From the NCBI RefSeq assembly GCF_000340215.1, contig NW_006921541.1:1523527-1587526 (forward strand): 64,000 nt of DNA, in the 5' to 3' direction. This DNA is from Pseudocercospora fijiensis CIRAD86 (lineage: Eukaryota; Ascomycota; Dothideomycetes; Mycosphaerellales; Mycosphaerellaceae). Shown piece after piece: positions 23,801 through 32,802 of this stretch (positions within the stretch are counted from its first letter, which is position 1; every line of letters begins with the position of its first letter). A model generated the notes under the pieces. The model was not told the DNA's origin. It ran no database searches and worked only from the letters and a program-made list of their open reading frames with translations. Both the position numbers and the translations under genes were made by a program.

Positions 23801-24181
23801 CGTAGATGCTTTATCGCCCGGCTTATCGACTAGATACTTAACGAAGTAGGTTATACTAACCTTATTCTTTACTATAGTATCCTTTAGCTCCTTATAATAC
23901 TTATCGAGAAGCCGCTTAAGCGCAACGTCTTTACTAGCACGGCGTGCTATTTCTAGGGCCTCTTTATCTTTATCTTTATCTTTATCTTTATCGAATATAT
24001 TGTCTTTATCGTAAGTATCTAACTCCTCGTTACTACTAAGATCTTCGTCTTCTTTGCTAAGGTCTTTATCTATAGTCTCCGATTCTAACTGCTTATCTTC
24101 GAAGTTGCTAACCCTAGCTATATTCGCTAGTCGTACGATAGTCTCTAGTATATCGCTTAGGAAGCCGCTTATAGAGTGCAT
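20900..24181 (-). pseudogene. DUF6589-like protein of the host element, RIP-degraded
   Basis: A minus-strand frame starts at an ATG at 24181. The first 145 codons are intact (to 23744): an acidic DKDKDKDKD run, then a Lys/Thr-rich segment. Onwards the frame is broken by TAG. Three blocks recall fungal DUF6589 proteins. The first reads SNSASRRTIKVLNNLNITL (about 23,350). The second reads IDNFNRI, then RTDxATRDT (about 23,200), like the family's YDNFN...RDQ block. The third reads DNITVVRRYVR (about 22,680), like GDQLTVxRIR, followed by a long helical region. The function of DUF6589 is unknown to me; it is common in repetitive fungal genes. Here it is the only candidate for a transposition protein of the host element besides the helicase. 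A 379-bp MITE interrupts it. Confidence 0.55.
21281..21659. mobile_element. MITE, 379 bp, not RIP-mutated
   Basis: The terminal inverted repeats start GACCCCGCAGTAGT (exact for 14 bases) and continue with two mismatches over about 22 bases. A 12-bp direct repeat, TACCTACCGTTA, flanks it on both sides (21269-21280 and 21660-21671). The interior keeps CA and TG dinucleotides and GC-rich text (for example CCGGCCACGTGCCGGC), unlike the TA-rich surroundings. Subterminal GGTTTGGTTTGG and CCAAACCGGAACCAAACC motifs also face each other. It carries no ORF, so it must have moved in trans. It is inserted in the DUF6589-like ORF. Confidence 0.82.
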
Positions 24182-24404
24182 CGGTAATACTACTATCTAT
24201 CTAGGAAGAGGTAGACCGACTAGAGCATACTAATAACCTAGCTAGCCTAGAAGTAGCGTATTATCTAAATCCTAGTCTATTAGATCGCCGCTATCGTCTT
24301 ACTACTAAGGCGGAAGGATTAGATTGCCTTTATTGTCGTAATTACATACCGTTATCTTACTAGAAGGTTCTTTAGATATCTTAAAGAACTCGAGGCCTAG
24401 TAGC

Positions 24405-24860
24405 TATAGTAGTAGCTATAGTGCTAGCGGTCTGCGAGCGGTCTGCTAGCGGTCTGCTAGCGGTAGTAGCAGCGGTAGTGCTAGCAGTCTACTAGCTATA
24501 GTAGTAGCGGTAGTAGCAGCTATAGTAGTAGCTATAGTAGCAGCTATAGTGCTAGCGGTCTGCTAGCGGTAGTAGTAGCAGTAGTGCTAGCGGTCTGCTA
24601 GCGGTAGTAGTAGCGGTAGTACTAGCGGTCTACTAGCGGTAGTAGTAGCGGTAGTACTAGCGGTCTGCTAGCAGTAGTAGCAGCGGTAGTAGTAGCTATA
24701 GTAGCAGCTATAGTAGTAGCTATAGTAGTAGCGGTCTACTAGCGGTAGTAGTAGCGGTAGTACTAGCGGTCTGCTAGCGGTAGTAGTAGCGGTGCTAGCA
24801 GTAGTAGTAGCAGCAGTAGCAGTAGCGGTAGTAGCAGCTATAGTAGCAGTGCTAGTAGCG
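24405..24860 (+). repeat. Trinucleotide-rich minisatellite
   Basis: Irregular repeats of GTAGTAGCGGTAGT, CTAGCGGTCTG and AGCTATAGTAG. It lies upstream of the DUF6589-like start codon and could include promoter sequence of that ORF. Confidence 0.75.
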
Positions 24861-25522
24861 ACTTTTAGGTATTTTAACCTTAGCTTTAGAGTCGCGTCTG
24901 CTATATAGTAGTAACTTAATAACTATACCTCGAATAGACTTATACTATATATAAAAGGTATTTAGAAATAGTCTACGAAGGACCTCGAAGTATCGAGTCG
25001 GCTATAGGAAGGTTATCGATTGCCCTCGAAGGCTATAGAGCGGTTAGTAGATATTAGATAGAATTTTCGCCTACCTAAATAATAATTACTAGCATTAGGA
25101 GAAGGATCTCTAAGTATTAGCTAGGCGATATAGTATATTATATGTTAAGGTATTTCTAGCAGTATAGCTAGCCGCCTAGTAGTCTAGATAGCTATAGTCG
25201 AGTCGGCTTAGTAGAATAGCGAAAACTTAACGCGCTAATATCGTATAGACTTTTTTAATAGGTAGAATAAAGCGCAATTAGTAGGGCTATAACCTCCGCT
25301 ATTTAGAATGTCTTATATACGTTATAGTATTATATTAGTATTTAGTAGGCTAGTTTCGTACGGGTTTATATTAGGCTCGTAGGCGAAGAATTAGGTAGAG
25401 TGCTCGTAATTGGTTGTCGGTAAGTTCGGAAGCTAGCCCTAATTACTAATCTATTACGTACACTCGGTCGCAATATAATCCCTATTCACCTTCACGTAAC
25501 TCAATTCTTCATGCCTACGAGC
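24861..25522. other. TA-rich right end of the composite insertion without a recognised gene
   Basis: RIP-type composition continues to about 25,470 and then returns to normal. No ORF or repeat beyond the terminal inverted repeat was recognised. Confidence 0.5.
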
Positions 25523-25536
25523 CTGAATGGAGGTAG
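25523..25536 (-). repeat. Right terminal inverted repeat of the composite insertion
   Basis: The complement reads CTACCTCCATTCAG inward and matches the left end at 13 of 14 bases. The adjacent octamer 25537-25544 (ACCCCATC) is the target duplication. Confidence 0.65.
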
Positions 25537-25544
25537 ACCCCATC

Positions 25545-26207
25545 CTCATCCCTAGCTTTTACCAAAACCTTCAAAATCCCTAAAACTCCTCCCTACCCGC
25601 CGCAATCGCTTCCTCTCCTTGCGCCTACAAGAAGAAAAGAAAAGTTTAGTCCGTCAACCCTCTACAAACCATGCATGCAGTTACTTAATAGTAAGCTTAC
25701 TTACCTGCAAAAATCGATGAAAAGCCGGAACAAGGCTCCTCGAAAAGAACTCAATCCAAAGCCTAGTCTTCGCTCGCAAATACACATCTTCAGGCAAGAA
25801 TTTCGGCGTGGATTCCGGGTAGGCATCCTCCAAAAATTCGCAAATGACGGTAGATTCGAAGAGGGGTTTGTCAGAGAATTGGAGGGTGGGCACGAGCCCG
25901 CGAGGGTTGAGGGAGAGGAGGGATTGCGATTTGTTCTAGGGTTTGACGTGTGTACAACAGAAGGAGGGAGGTTAATCGAACTACATGCGTGGAGGGTGGT
26001 GGACAAGGGGGATTGATGTATGTATCTTACTTCGATGTATTGGTATGGGATTTTCTTTTCTTCGAAAATGGACCAGACTCTTTGGACGAAAGGGCAGAAC
26101 CAGCCTGAGTAGAGTTTCAAGGGTTCTTCTTTCTGGTGGGCGTCGACGATGGATTTTGCCGGGCCTGTGGCGACGGGGTGAAGGTCGGCGTCTGGATGGG
26201 AGGCCAT
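25545..26207 (-). pseudogene. 5' half of the split omega-class GST gene
   Basis: Exon 1 (26207-26031) encodes a thioredoxin-fold start: LKLYSGWFCPFVQRVW, with the GSTO-type Cys-Pro-Phe active site, then EEKKIPYQYIE and a GTAAGA donor. Exon 2 (about 25,947-25,705) reads KSQSLLSLNPRGLVPTLQF and continues to SRSLVPAFHRFLQ with a GTAAGT donor. Exon 3 (from 25624 after TTGTAG) reads AQGEEAIAAGREEF, then needs a one-base shift to continue as GILKVLVKARDEDG, where the 24.5-kb insertion cuts it. Other damage is that the codon before NKSQS is TAG where relatives have Tyr, and the usual acceptor AG there is missing. The gene is broken at several points besides the insertion, consistent with decay after inactivation. 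The C-terminal half is at 625-995. Confidence 0.82.
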
Positions 26208-26534
26208 TGTATGCTACTGTACTGTGTAATATTGAGAGACTGGCAGATTCTTGTCAATACATCAAGTAGTACTTGCAGTCCATTTATGATTAACTGTTAC
26301 AGATCATCGTCACACTACGTAACAAGTCCTCCATGTGCCGTCTTCGGCGGGGTATCGAAACTCATCGCAAGCCAAAAACCTCCCGAGAGCTCAAGCTCTC
26401 AACCGGGTCTACTCCCGGGTATGCTATGCAAAACGCCGGAAACAATGCAAACACATGCCGCTTCTCTTCGATCTCTTCGGCCGTGATTCTCATTTCATGA
26501 GTAGTCTCCCTGTATGCGTGGCTTGCTGCCGTAT
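26208..26534. other. Intergenic, no feature seen
   Basis: This lies between the GST start codon and the 3' end of the SPX-RING gene and should hold the old GST promoter. No convincing TATA box or other motif was seen. Confidence 0.4.
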
Positions 26535-27977
26535 TCACATCGTCGAACATGCTGGTTTTACAAACTCTTCTCCATAATCGCGAACGAGTTGTGCCTTCTC
26601 GTTCTCCTTTTGTCTCTTGCGTACTTCCATAGGGAAGTACTTTTCTAGGAAGTCCATGGTGTCGAAGTCGAGGTTGGTGCCATTGGCTTGCATGACCGTT
26701 GGCGCGTTGCACATGGGGCATTTCGGCTTGTTGGTATCTTGTAGTTGTATCACACATCGGATGCAGAAAACTGCTTTGCAGCATCCAAGGTTCACTGGAC
26801 GCCATGCCATGCCGTAGCACACCGGGCAGACCCAGTCATCGATTTGCGGGACGACGGAAAGAACTTTTGATCCAATCTCGGCATGCAGATCACGAGCAAT
26901 GGAGTTTGCGAAACCGCCAGCACCGCTCTTGCCAGTCATGAGAGCGGGATACTTGATCTCCAAACTATGGATGAATGGCTTGCCTTCTAAATGCGTCCGC
27001 TTGTTGAACTTCTTCAGAATCTTGGTCATTGCTCGTGCGTTCATCTCTTGGAAGTGCATGATGTTGAGAATGTTCACGTTCAGGTCCAAGAATGCCTTTG
27101 CTGCAGCCTTGGCTTGAGGAGTCTTCATCTTGCCGAGGAGTCCAGTCTCGCGCAATTGCTTGTCATATTCTTCGAGATTGCTCCTGGCTTCCTTGTAAGT
27201 GATTGCTCCCCGTCGTCTTTCAGTTTCGGTGTAGAAGATGGGTTTCTCAAGGTATAATCGGAACATCTCACGCCAGAAGTACAGGTCTCGGTAGCTCATT
27301 CCGCGCTTAGCTTCGAAGCCTTCCCGTACGGGCTGGACGACATCCTCGACTGCGCCGCCCAAGTCTAGTATTTCGTCCTCCAGATTGCGAGTCTCCTCAG
27401 TTCGCAACTCGTCCAACTCCATCATCTTGGGCTCCAACATCTCGAAGAAATCCTGTGCAGAGGCGAGTGGTACTTGTATCCATCGCGCGTCTGGTGACTG
27501 CGAATTGAGCGAGTTTGAACATGTCGTGTCTGGGTCATCGCTCGGTGGGTCCTGAACGGCATGTAGTTGTAGATGTTCACCCAGGTTCTCTCTACGCCCT
27601 GCAATTACCATTTCATGTTTGGCGAGCTTCTGCAGCGACTCTCGAGTCTCTGGCGCGAGTTTGGCTTCCAGTGGAGTTCCTGTGTGGCTGTCCACCAATA
27701 TTCGCAGTTGAGGTGTAAACTCTTCTGGTATGCTTTCCAAGCCTGGGCGTGTGCCAGCATAGTAGTCATGCACCTTCTGCTCCTTATGCTCTTGTGGCCC
27801 TCCAATCAATTCGCCCATAGAGTCGAGTGTTGCTGCATCCAAGCCCAGGCTCTCCAATTCCTTGCGCACCTTTTTGATACATTTCTTCAAATGCTTGTAC
27901 TCGATCGCCTTCTGTACCCATTCTGCTGGGAAGCCTTCATTGGCCAAGGCCGTCTCATACTCGTGGCCGAACTTCAT
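26535..27977 (-). CDS. SPX-RING protein (putative E3 ubiquitin ligase in phosphate signalling)
   Basis: This is an intronless gene of 480 codons. The N-terminus MKFGHEYETALANEGFPAEW followed by YKHLKKCIKKVRKEL is the start of an SPX domain. The domain's last helices appear near residues 305-335 (IMHFQEMNARAMTKILKKFNKR), with the Lys cluster that in this family binds inositol pyrophosphates. A RING finger follows at residues 384-423 (CPVC...CCKAVFCIRC...CPMC). The His ligand of a C3HC4 RING is not seen: the segment reads C399-C400-K-A-V-F-C405. Family members (plant NLA, fission yeast Pqr1, fungal RING-14) ubiquitinate phosphate transporters or other targets in response to phosphate. That role here is by analogy. 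The ATG at 27977 begins the SPX core directly, which supports this start. Confidence 0.88.
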   Translation of the reverse strand: MKFGHEYETALANEGFPAEWVQKAIEYKHLKKCIKKVRKELESLGLDAATLDSMGELIGGPQEHKEQKVHDYYAGTRPGLESIPEEFTPQLRILVDSHTGTPLEAKLAPETRESLQKLAKHEMVIAGRRENLGEHLQLHAVQDPPSDDPDTTCSNSLNSQSPDARWIQVPLASAQDFFEMLEPKMMELDELRTEETRNLEDEILDLGGAVEDVVQPVREGFEAKRGMSYRDLYFWREMFRLYLEKPIFYTETERRRGAITYKEARSNLEEYDKQLRETGLLGKMKTPQAKAAAKAFLDLNVNILNIMHFQEMNARAMTKILKKFNKRTHLEGKPFIHSLEIKYPALMTGKSGAGGFANSIARDLHAEIGSKVLSVVPQIDDWVCPVCYGMAWRPVNLGCCKAVFCIRCVIQLQDTNKPKCPMCNAPTVMQANGTNLDFDTMDFLEKYFPMEVRKRQKENEKAQLVRDYGEEFVKPACSTM

Positions 27978-28009
27978 CGTCGGTGGGTGGTTAATATCAT
28001 GTGATAGGG

Positions 28010-29154
28010 TGGGAATGGAGCAGTGTTTGTTGGCTGCCCGACCGCAGTAGTGGTTCTAGTGGGTGGCGGTGGCGGTGGGGTAGCGCGGAGGCGGATGAGT
28101 GGGTCTACATTACACCACGCGCGACAGGGCCGGCTGCCTCTCTATATACATGTCGAGAGGCGAAGGCGGAGGCGGAGGCAGAGGCAGAGGCAGAGGCGTG
28201 AAGTCTCTGTCTAGACCGCATTCGCCGCGCCTTGAGAATAGCGTCACAAGCGCCATTTGGCCTGCGGAGAGGTCCGGCTGGCCGACCAGCTAGTCAAGCA
28301 CAACCATTTTCACCTCCCGTTCCGGCAGGAGGTCTCGTGGGTTCCAGCTTCACATGATGGTGATGGTGATGGTGATGCAGCATTGGAGGCGTGTGGTTGG
28401 TGGTGGTGGAGGTGTCAGCTACAGCTGCAGAACATCTTCTATATCACACATCTAGCGACCACGAGTTCGCCTGACGCTGTGCGCAGGCCTTTTGATTCGA
28501 CAGCGGCGCAAACAGACTTCTCGGAGGAGCAGGCGGCACCTCGGAAGGCGCCGCTAGGGACCGTCGATCAACGTCATCGCATCATCCACGTGGGTGCATG
28601 TGGGCGTCAAGCATTGCTTGGCAGCGCATGGTCCCGGTCTTCTCGCCGGCTTGTTCAAGCTTCCCAACCCGCATGCCATCAAGACAACAACTCCATCAAG
28701 GTCGAATCGTGTCATACCAGATGCCACTTCGGCACACCCAAGCCGGCCATCTTTACGCTTGAACGCACACTTTGCACGGGAGGTCCGAGAGGCAGCAGGC
28801 CAAGCCTTCGAATCATCTCGCCATGCTCCGTTGGCGACAAGCCGATGAAAGGGAGGTAGGTCGATCAATAATGAACGTTAGCACGAGCGAACATAGCAGA
28901 GATTCCGCCATTGGATTGCGCAATTCATGGCATTGATCATCCTACAACGACTACCGGCAAAGTGTGCCGCTCTGATCTGTCGTCAGCGAATCCGCGGTCA
29001 TATTCTAGGAGCTCTGAGAGCTTTTCTATGGCGTGCTCATTCCCGTGCATGCGGCCCACTTATGTCAGGATAAGGTGGCAGTATACATAAAGCAAGTGCA
29101 TTGCAACGACGTTCATTTGCTTTGGTCACGCAATAATATTTCACACTGTTCACT
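28010..29154. other. Divergent intergenic region with simple repeats
   Basis: This region lies between the divergently transcribed SPX-RING and dioxygenase genes and should carry both promoters. It holds a purine-rich hexamer repeat (GAGGCG/GAGGCA) at about 28155-28198, a GGTGAT repeat at about 28350-28378 and a GTGGTTGGTGG stretch at about 28390-28410. Long open frames here look like by-products of these repeats and GC-rich text. No gene is supported. Confidence 0.5.
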
Positions 29155-30302
29155 ATGGCTCCAGGAATCCTGACTGATGACTTGCCTGTCCATTCAACCG
29201 AGGCCAATGGCAAGACTTCGTATCCGACACCGATAAAACCCACGGGAGCCCTGGATCAGTTCACATACGAGGATACGACTCCGGCCATTGGTCGCGAGTT
29301 TCTTGATGCAAATATCGTCAACGACATACTCAATGCTTCCAACGCCGAAGACCGTCTTCGTGACCTGGCTTATACCAGTACGTTCACAATATGGAAGCAT
29401 CGGGTAGTTGTGCTGATATGACTCCAGTATCATCACGAGGCGTGGTGTTCTTCCGCAAGCAGGACAATCTCACCAATGACCTCCAGAAAGAATTCGTGCA
29501 CCGTCTTGGTCTAGCTACAGGGAAACCGAAGGATTCGACACTCCACATTCATCCAGTGCTGAACAACACATCGGAGTTCGGCGTGGGAGATGCAGAGATA
29601 TCACACATCAGCTCAGTCGCAAGAAAGGAGATGTTCAAGCACGAAGTCCAGTCGCGCAAGAACCAGAGATACGACTCCGCTCAATGGCACTCAGACATCC
29701 AATTCGAACCCGTGCCGGCAGACTACACTTCCCTCCGCTTGACCCTGCTCCCAAAAACCGGCGGCGACACTCTCTGGGCCTCGGGCTACGAAATCTACGA
29801 CCGCTTTTCTCCCGCCTATCGAAAGTTCTTCGAAAGCCTAACAGCAACCTTCATCGGCGACGGCTTCATCAACGCCGCAGCCGCCAACCCAGAAAACGTC
29901 AAAATCTACGATCAACCCCGAGGCTCTCCCAAAAACACCGGCAAACACCTTTCCGCCGTGCACCCCATCGTCCGCACGAATCCCGTCACGGGTTGGAAGA
30001 GTATTTACGCTCTGGGACCTTTCCCGAAACAGATCAATGAGCTAACGATCGAGGAGTCGGATGACTTGTTGGCGAAATTCAAGAGGGTGATTTTGGATAA
30101 TCATGATTTGACTGTGCGGTTTAAGTGGAGGAATGAGAATGATATTGCGATTTGGGATAATCGGAGTGCGTTTCATAGTGCGACTTTTGACTATGAGGGT
30201 TTGGGGGAGCGCTTTGGTTGTAGGGCTGTGGGGATTGGGGAGGTGCCGTATTTGGATCCGCGGAGTAAGAGTAGGAGTGAGGAGTTGTTTGGGGGTGTCT
30301 GA
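29155..30302 (+). CDS. TauD/TfdA-family 2-oxoglutarate dioxygenase
   Basis: Two exons, 29155-29377 and 29428-30302, are joined by a 50-bp intron (GTACGT...CCAG) that splits an Ile codon. The product is 365 aa, typical for fungal sulfonate dioxygenases. The Fe(II)-binding facial triad is visible as H162-x-D164 (QWHSDIQFEP) and the distal H324 (SAFHSATFD), with Arg336/Arg340 (ERFGCRAVG) placed to bind 2-oxoglutarate. SSRGVVFFRKQD near residue 76 is the usual core entry. These enzymes hydroxylate taurine or similar sulfonates next to sulfur, releasing sulfite for sulfur supply. The actual substrate cannot be read from the sequence. No targeting signal is seen, so it is probably cytosolic. Confidence 0.9.
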
Positions 30303-30820
30303 GGAGGGGAGGCGGTATGAGGGCTGTTGAGGTTTGAGGAGCTGTTAGGACAGCTGTTGATATGATGAGCTTATGAGATGACAGAATTTGATTGATGGCA
30401 ACATGTTTTTTTCCATGATCTGCTGCTCGACTATTGTTATTCATCAACGTTACTTGTCGTGATCATTCTTCTTCAAAATTGCTGTTGTCAAAGCCCATCA
30501 CCCAAAATCAGCATGTCTCGTTCCATATGCATCCCAACGCATACCAAACACTGCAATCCATCGCTCCCTTAAGTCAAATCGATCATCTTTGCCCACGTAC
30601 CTCCATCTGTTGGTCATTGGGGCAACATTGCCGGCACTACTACCTAATTGTGAAGCCAAGTCTTGGCATTTCTGTGTGTTTGGCAAAATGGTTCAAAATC
30701 TCAACCACATGTCCAAGAGTTTGTAAACAGCTTACAGATGTGTTCCAAGCTGTGTGCACCGTGTTAGGGTGCTAAGAATTGGTCCATATCAGAATAAAAA
30801 ATCTCTCCGTAAACAAAATT
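30303..30820. other. Intergenic, no gene seen
   Basis: This is the 3' flank of the dioxygenase gene up to the tRNA gene. It contains the A/T-rich Pol III terminator of the tRNA (TTTT on the minus strand at about 30816-30819). Nothing else was recognised. Confidence 0.4.
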
Positions 30821-30908
30821 CTCCCGACGCGGGATCGAACCGCGGGCCTCAAGATGCTCTGAGTAAATCCGTTACAGTCTTGCGCTCTTCCAGCTGAGCT
30901 ATCGAGAG
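30821..30908 (-). tRNA. tRNA-Tyr (GTA) with a 16-nt intron
   Basis: The minus strand folds as a full cloverleaf. The acceptor stem is CTCTCGA/TCGGGAG, the D-arm contains AGCTCAGCTGGAAGAGC, the anticodon stem is CAAGA/TCTTG and the T-arm is CGCGGTTCGATCCCGCG. The anticodon GTA is at 30875-30873. One base after the anticodon (after A37) a 16-nt intron, CGGATTTACTCAGAGC, interrupts the loop, the usual place for eukaryotic nuclear tRNA introns and normal for tRNA-Tyr. A TTTT run follows the 3' end. CCA is not encoded. Confidence 0.93.
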
Positions 30909-31549
30909 TTTTCGGCGACTGAGTCGACCAGATAGCTGATTGGGTGAATGGCGCAAAGTCAACAACGACTATAGTGTTACAATGACGTGCCCTGTCGATC
31001 GTTGAGCATGGGTTAACCCGGGCCCGGACTCTCCGTCTATTCCGTTAGCTTTACCTTCCCTCTGGTTGCTTCTCAAGCACCTGTATATCCATCTTTGACC
31101 CATGGAATCGCTTAGAATCATCAGCATGTCTATACCATAACGGTTGAACAATCGACATCCGCTGCCGACTCACCACGATTCTCTACTCTACTGCAGTGCT
31201 GCTGTGCATTTCACCAGGCACAGGCTGGGCTCGGCTTTTGCTACCGGAGCTGAAAGGTGCCATAAAATTTATCGAGGTCGATGGTGAAACATTGCTCTGC
31301 TGCTGTGGAGTACAGCGTTGGCTTGGATTGCTTCTCAAGATAATCTGCTTCTTCGCTCCTTTTTTGAGAGCATGTTCCGGAATATTTCCATGCATAGATC
31401 TCTGATTAAGTGGTCCACGGTTGAGAAGATCTTGTAAAGCTTCATGTGGTCGAGAGGACGTGGCGCAAAACAGCTTTGGGATTCTATTGGGATAGAACCA
31501 CACATGTACTGACATTGCAGGCAGATAGTGGTCAGTACGTCAATTTTCA
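30909..31549. other. Intergenic, no gene seen
   Basis: This lies upstream of the tRNA and downstream of the NTF2-like gene. Open frames on both strands overlap each other without codon bias or motifs, and none is supported. Confidence 0.35.
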
Positions 31550-32082
31550 TCATCTCCCAAAAAGCTGATTATGATCTCCTATCCCCTTCATTCCATGATG
31601 CAAATGACACCTCCAGACACCCTTCTCCCTCCGAAACTTAAACTCATTCATCAGAAACGTCTTGATCTCCTCCGGTGCCCCGGTGACTTCAGTCTCCATA
31701 AACACCGTCGCAACACCAGAATCCTCATCTACATCGGAAGACACACTAACAATTTCACCATGATAATGCGGGAACTGCTCGATTGTTTGTCGTACAATAG
31801 CGCGCTATGCTCAGCCAAGGTGAGAGGATGTGGGAAATTCTCAAAGTGAGCACGAAAGTTGGGAGACACAGACTTGTAGAGTCCACCGTTTTGGAAGTCG
31901 AGATCTCGGTCGTTTGTTGCTTTGACTCCGCCAATGCAAATCGATTCGAGATATGAGCTTGTGCTTTGACCTGGGGCGGGACTCCCGCTTGTTGAGACTT
32001 CTGTCGCTGGTGTCGAAACGGTCGATTGCTCAGACAAAGCTGAGGATTGTGATGTTGTCGAAGGAGTCTCTGGTTGAGACAT
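31550..32082 (-). pseudogene. NTF2/SnoaL-like small protein with an apparent 1-bp frameshift
   Basis: From the ATG at 32082 a Ser/Thr/Pro-rich leader of about 45 residues leads to a domain reading GGLYKSVSPNFRAHFENFP, then PLTLAEHSALL. The natural continuation, RQTIEQFPHYHGEIVSVSSD, then ATVFMETEVTG and RREKGVWRCHLH, lies in the next frame. The switch is near 31797 (CTATTGTACG), where one base seems to be missing. The last segment looks like the beta-sheet part of NTF2-like fungal proteins (about 175 aa in total). The stop is at 31550. It is either a recent pseudogene or a sequencing error. No intron with proper splice sites explains the shift. Function is unknown. Confidence 0.5.
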
Positions 32083-32421
32083 TGGGAGCGCTGGGCCAAT
32101 TTTTGATTTGTTTTCAGAGAGTCTTTTGAGTTTGAAATGCTACCATGTGACATCGATCGATGTCGAATGCGGAGCTCTTGGCGCGCAATTTAGACCTTGT
32201 TGCCGATTTGGGAAGGATGTAGTACATAGTATCTCGGTCTGAGTGTTGGTGGATGCTGCTTTCGATACAATCTCATAAGATGTTGTTGATTAGTAGTGAA
32301 CGGGACAATGTCCGACTCAAGTAGCTGCCTACCGTCCCAAGAAATGCAATGGGCTGATATTACTTCTCCGTTACTGGGGCTATTTTGGGATCCCGTTCTC
32401 TTGCTTTCTTGGCCCCTGCCT

Positions 32422-32802
32422 TCACACTGCCATTCCGCGATCCTTCGTTCTGGCATTATTCGTGGATTTATCAACATACGCGACAAGTTGCTGTAGCCTC
32501 GGATTCCAAAGGCTTTCAGTCAGCGCAGTGATTGCTTTCAGCTCTGCTCGCTGCTCGCGCTTCAGCCGCGATATCTCGAGATCACATTTCATTCCGACAT
32601 CCACGACCACTCCCAAAGACTTCGCCGGACGACCCGGATGCAAACTGTGCATTCGAATAAGAAGAAGAGGTGGAGAGGGTGATGAAAATTCGGGATATCG
32701 ATGCAGCACCTCGAGGCTGATGAAAACAAGGAGCGCTGGTAATGGCAACCACCGCCATATTTGGGAGCGCGACTTGAGAACCACCCCATCAGATAGGCGC
32801 AA
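32422..32802 (-). CDS. Hypothetical protein, possibly membrane-anchored
   Basis: A 126-codon frame with a possible signal anchor (WRWLPLPALLVFISLEVL, residues 17-34), then a helical, charged part (EISRLKREQRAELKAITAL). No family was recognised. It is adjacent to and on the same strand as the NTF2-like gene. The region between and upstream shows no clear splice sites. Support rests only on composition and ORF length. Confidence 0.25.
   Translation of the reverse strand: MRLSDGVVLKSRSQIWRWLPLPALLVFISLEVLHRYPEFSSPSPPLLLIRMHSLHPGRPAKSLGVVVDVGMKCDLEISRLKREQRAELKAITALTESLWNPRLQQLVAYVDKSTNNARTKDRGMAV

Larger units (their letters stand above)
1004..25536. mobile_element. Composite RIP-degraded insertion (helicase/DUF6589 element with nested elements)
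   Basis: This is a 24,533-bp block with short terminal inverted repeats: CTACCTCCATTTAG at 1004-1017 and its complement with one mismatch at 25523-25536. It is flanked by an 8-bp duplication and splits a GST gene. Contents from left to right are a RecQ-type helicase (+), a nested Gypsy LTR element (3593-15856), the rest of the helicase (+), several minisatellites, a DUF6589-like ORF (-) with a nested MITE (21281-21659), and a trinucleotide-rich repeat. Taking out the two nested elements leaves about 11.9 kb. The block is heavily TA-rich with few CA or TG dinucleotides, and nearly all frame breaks are TAG/TAA, which is RIP. The helicase plus DUF6589 pairing and the 8-bp duplication do not match any transposon class I can name. 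A hAT-like duplication length is noted, but I see no hAT transposase. Confidence 0.7.

Noticed and set aside
1004..25536. Starship-type giant element
   Set aside because: No DUF3435 tyrosine recombinase was seen at either end, and the inverted ends with an 8-bp duplication do not fit Starship insertion.
1004..25536. Simple hAT element
   Set aside because: The 8-bp duplication fits, but no hAT transposase or C-terminal dimerisation block could be found, and the ORFs belong to other families.
28257..28859. Plus-strand 200-codon frame as a gene
   Set aside because: It runs over simple repeats and GC-rich text, has overlapping frames on the other strand and shows no domain or splice signals.
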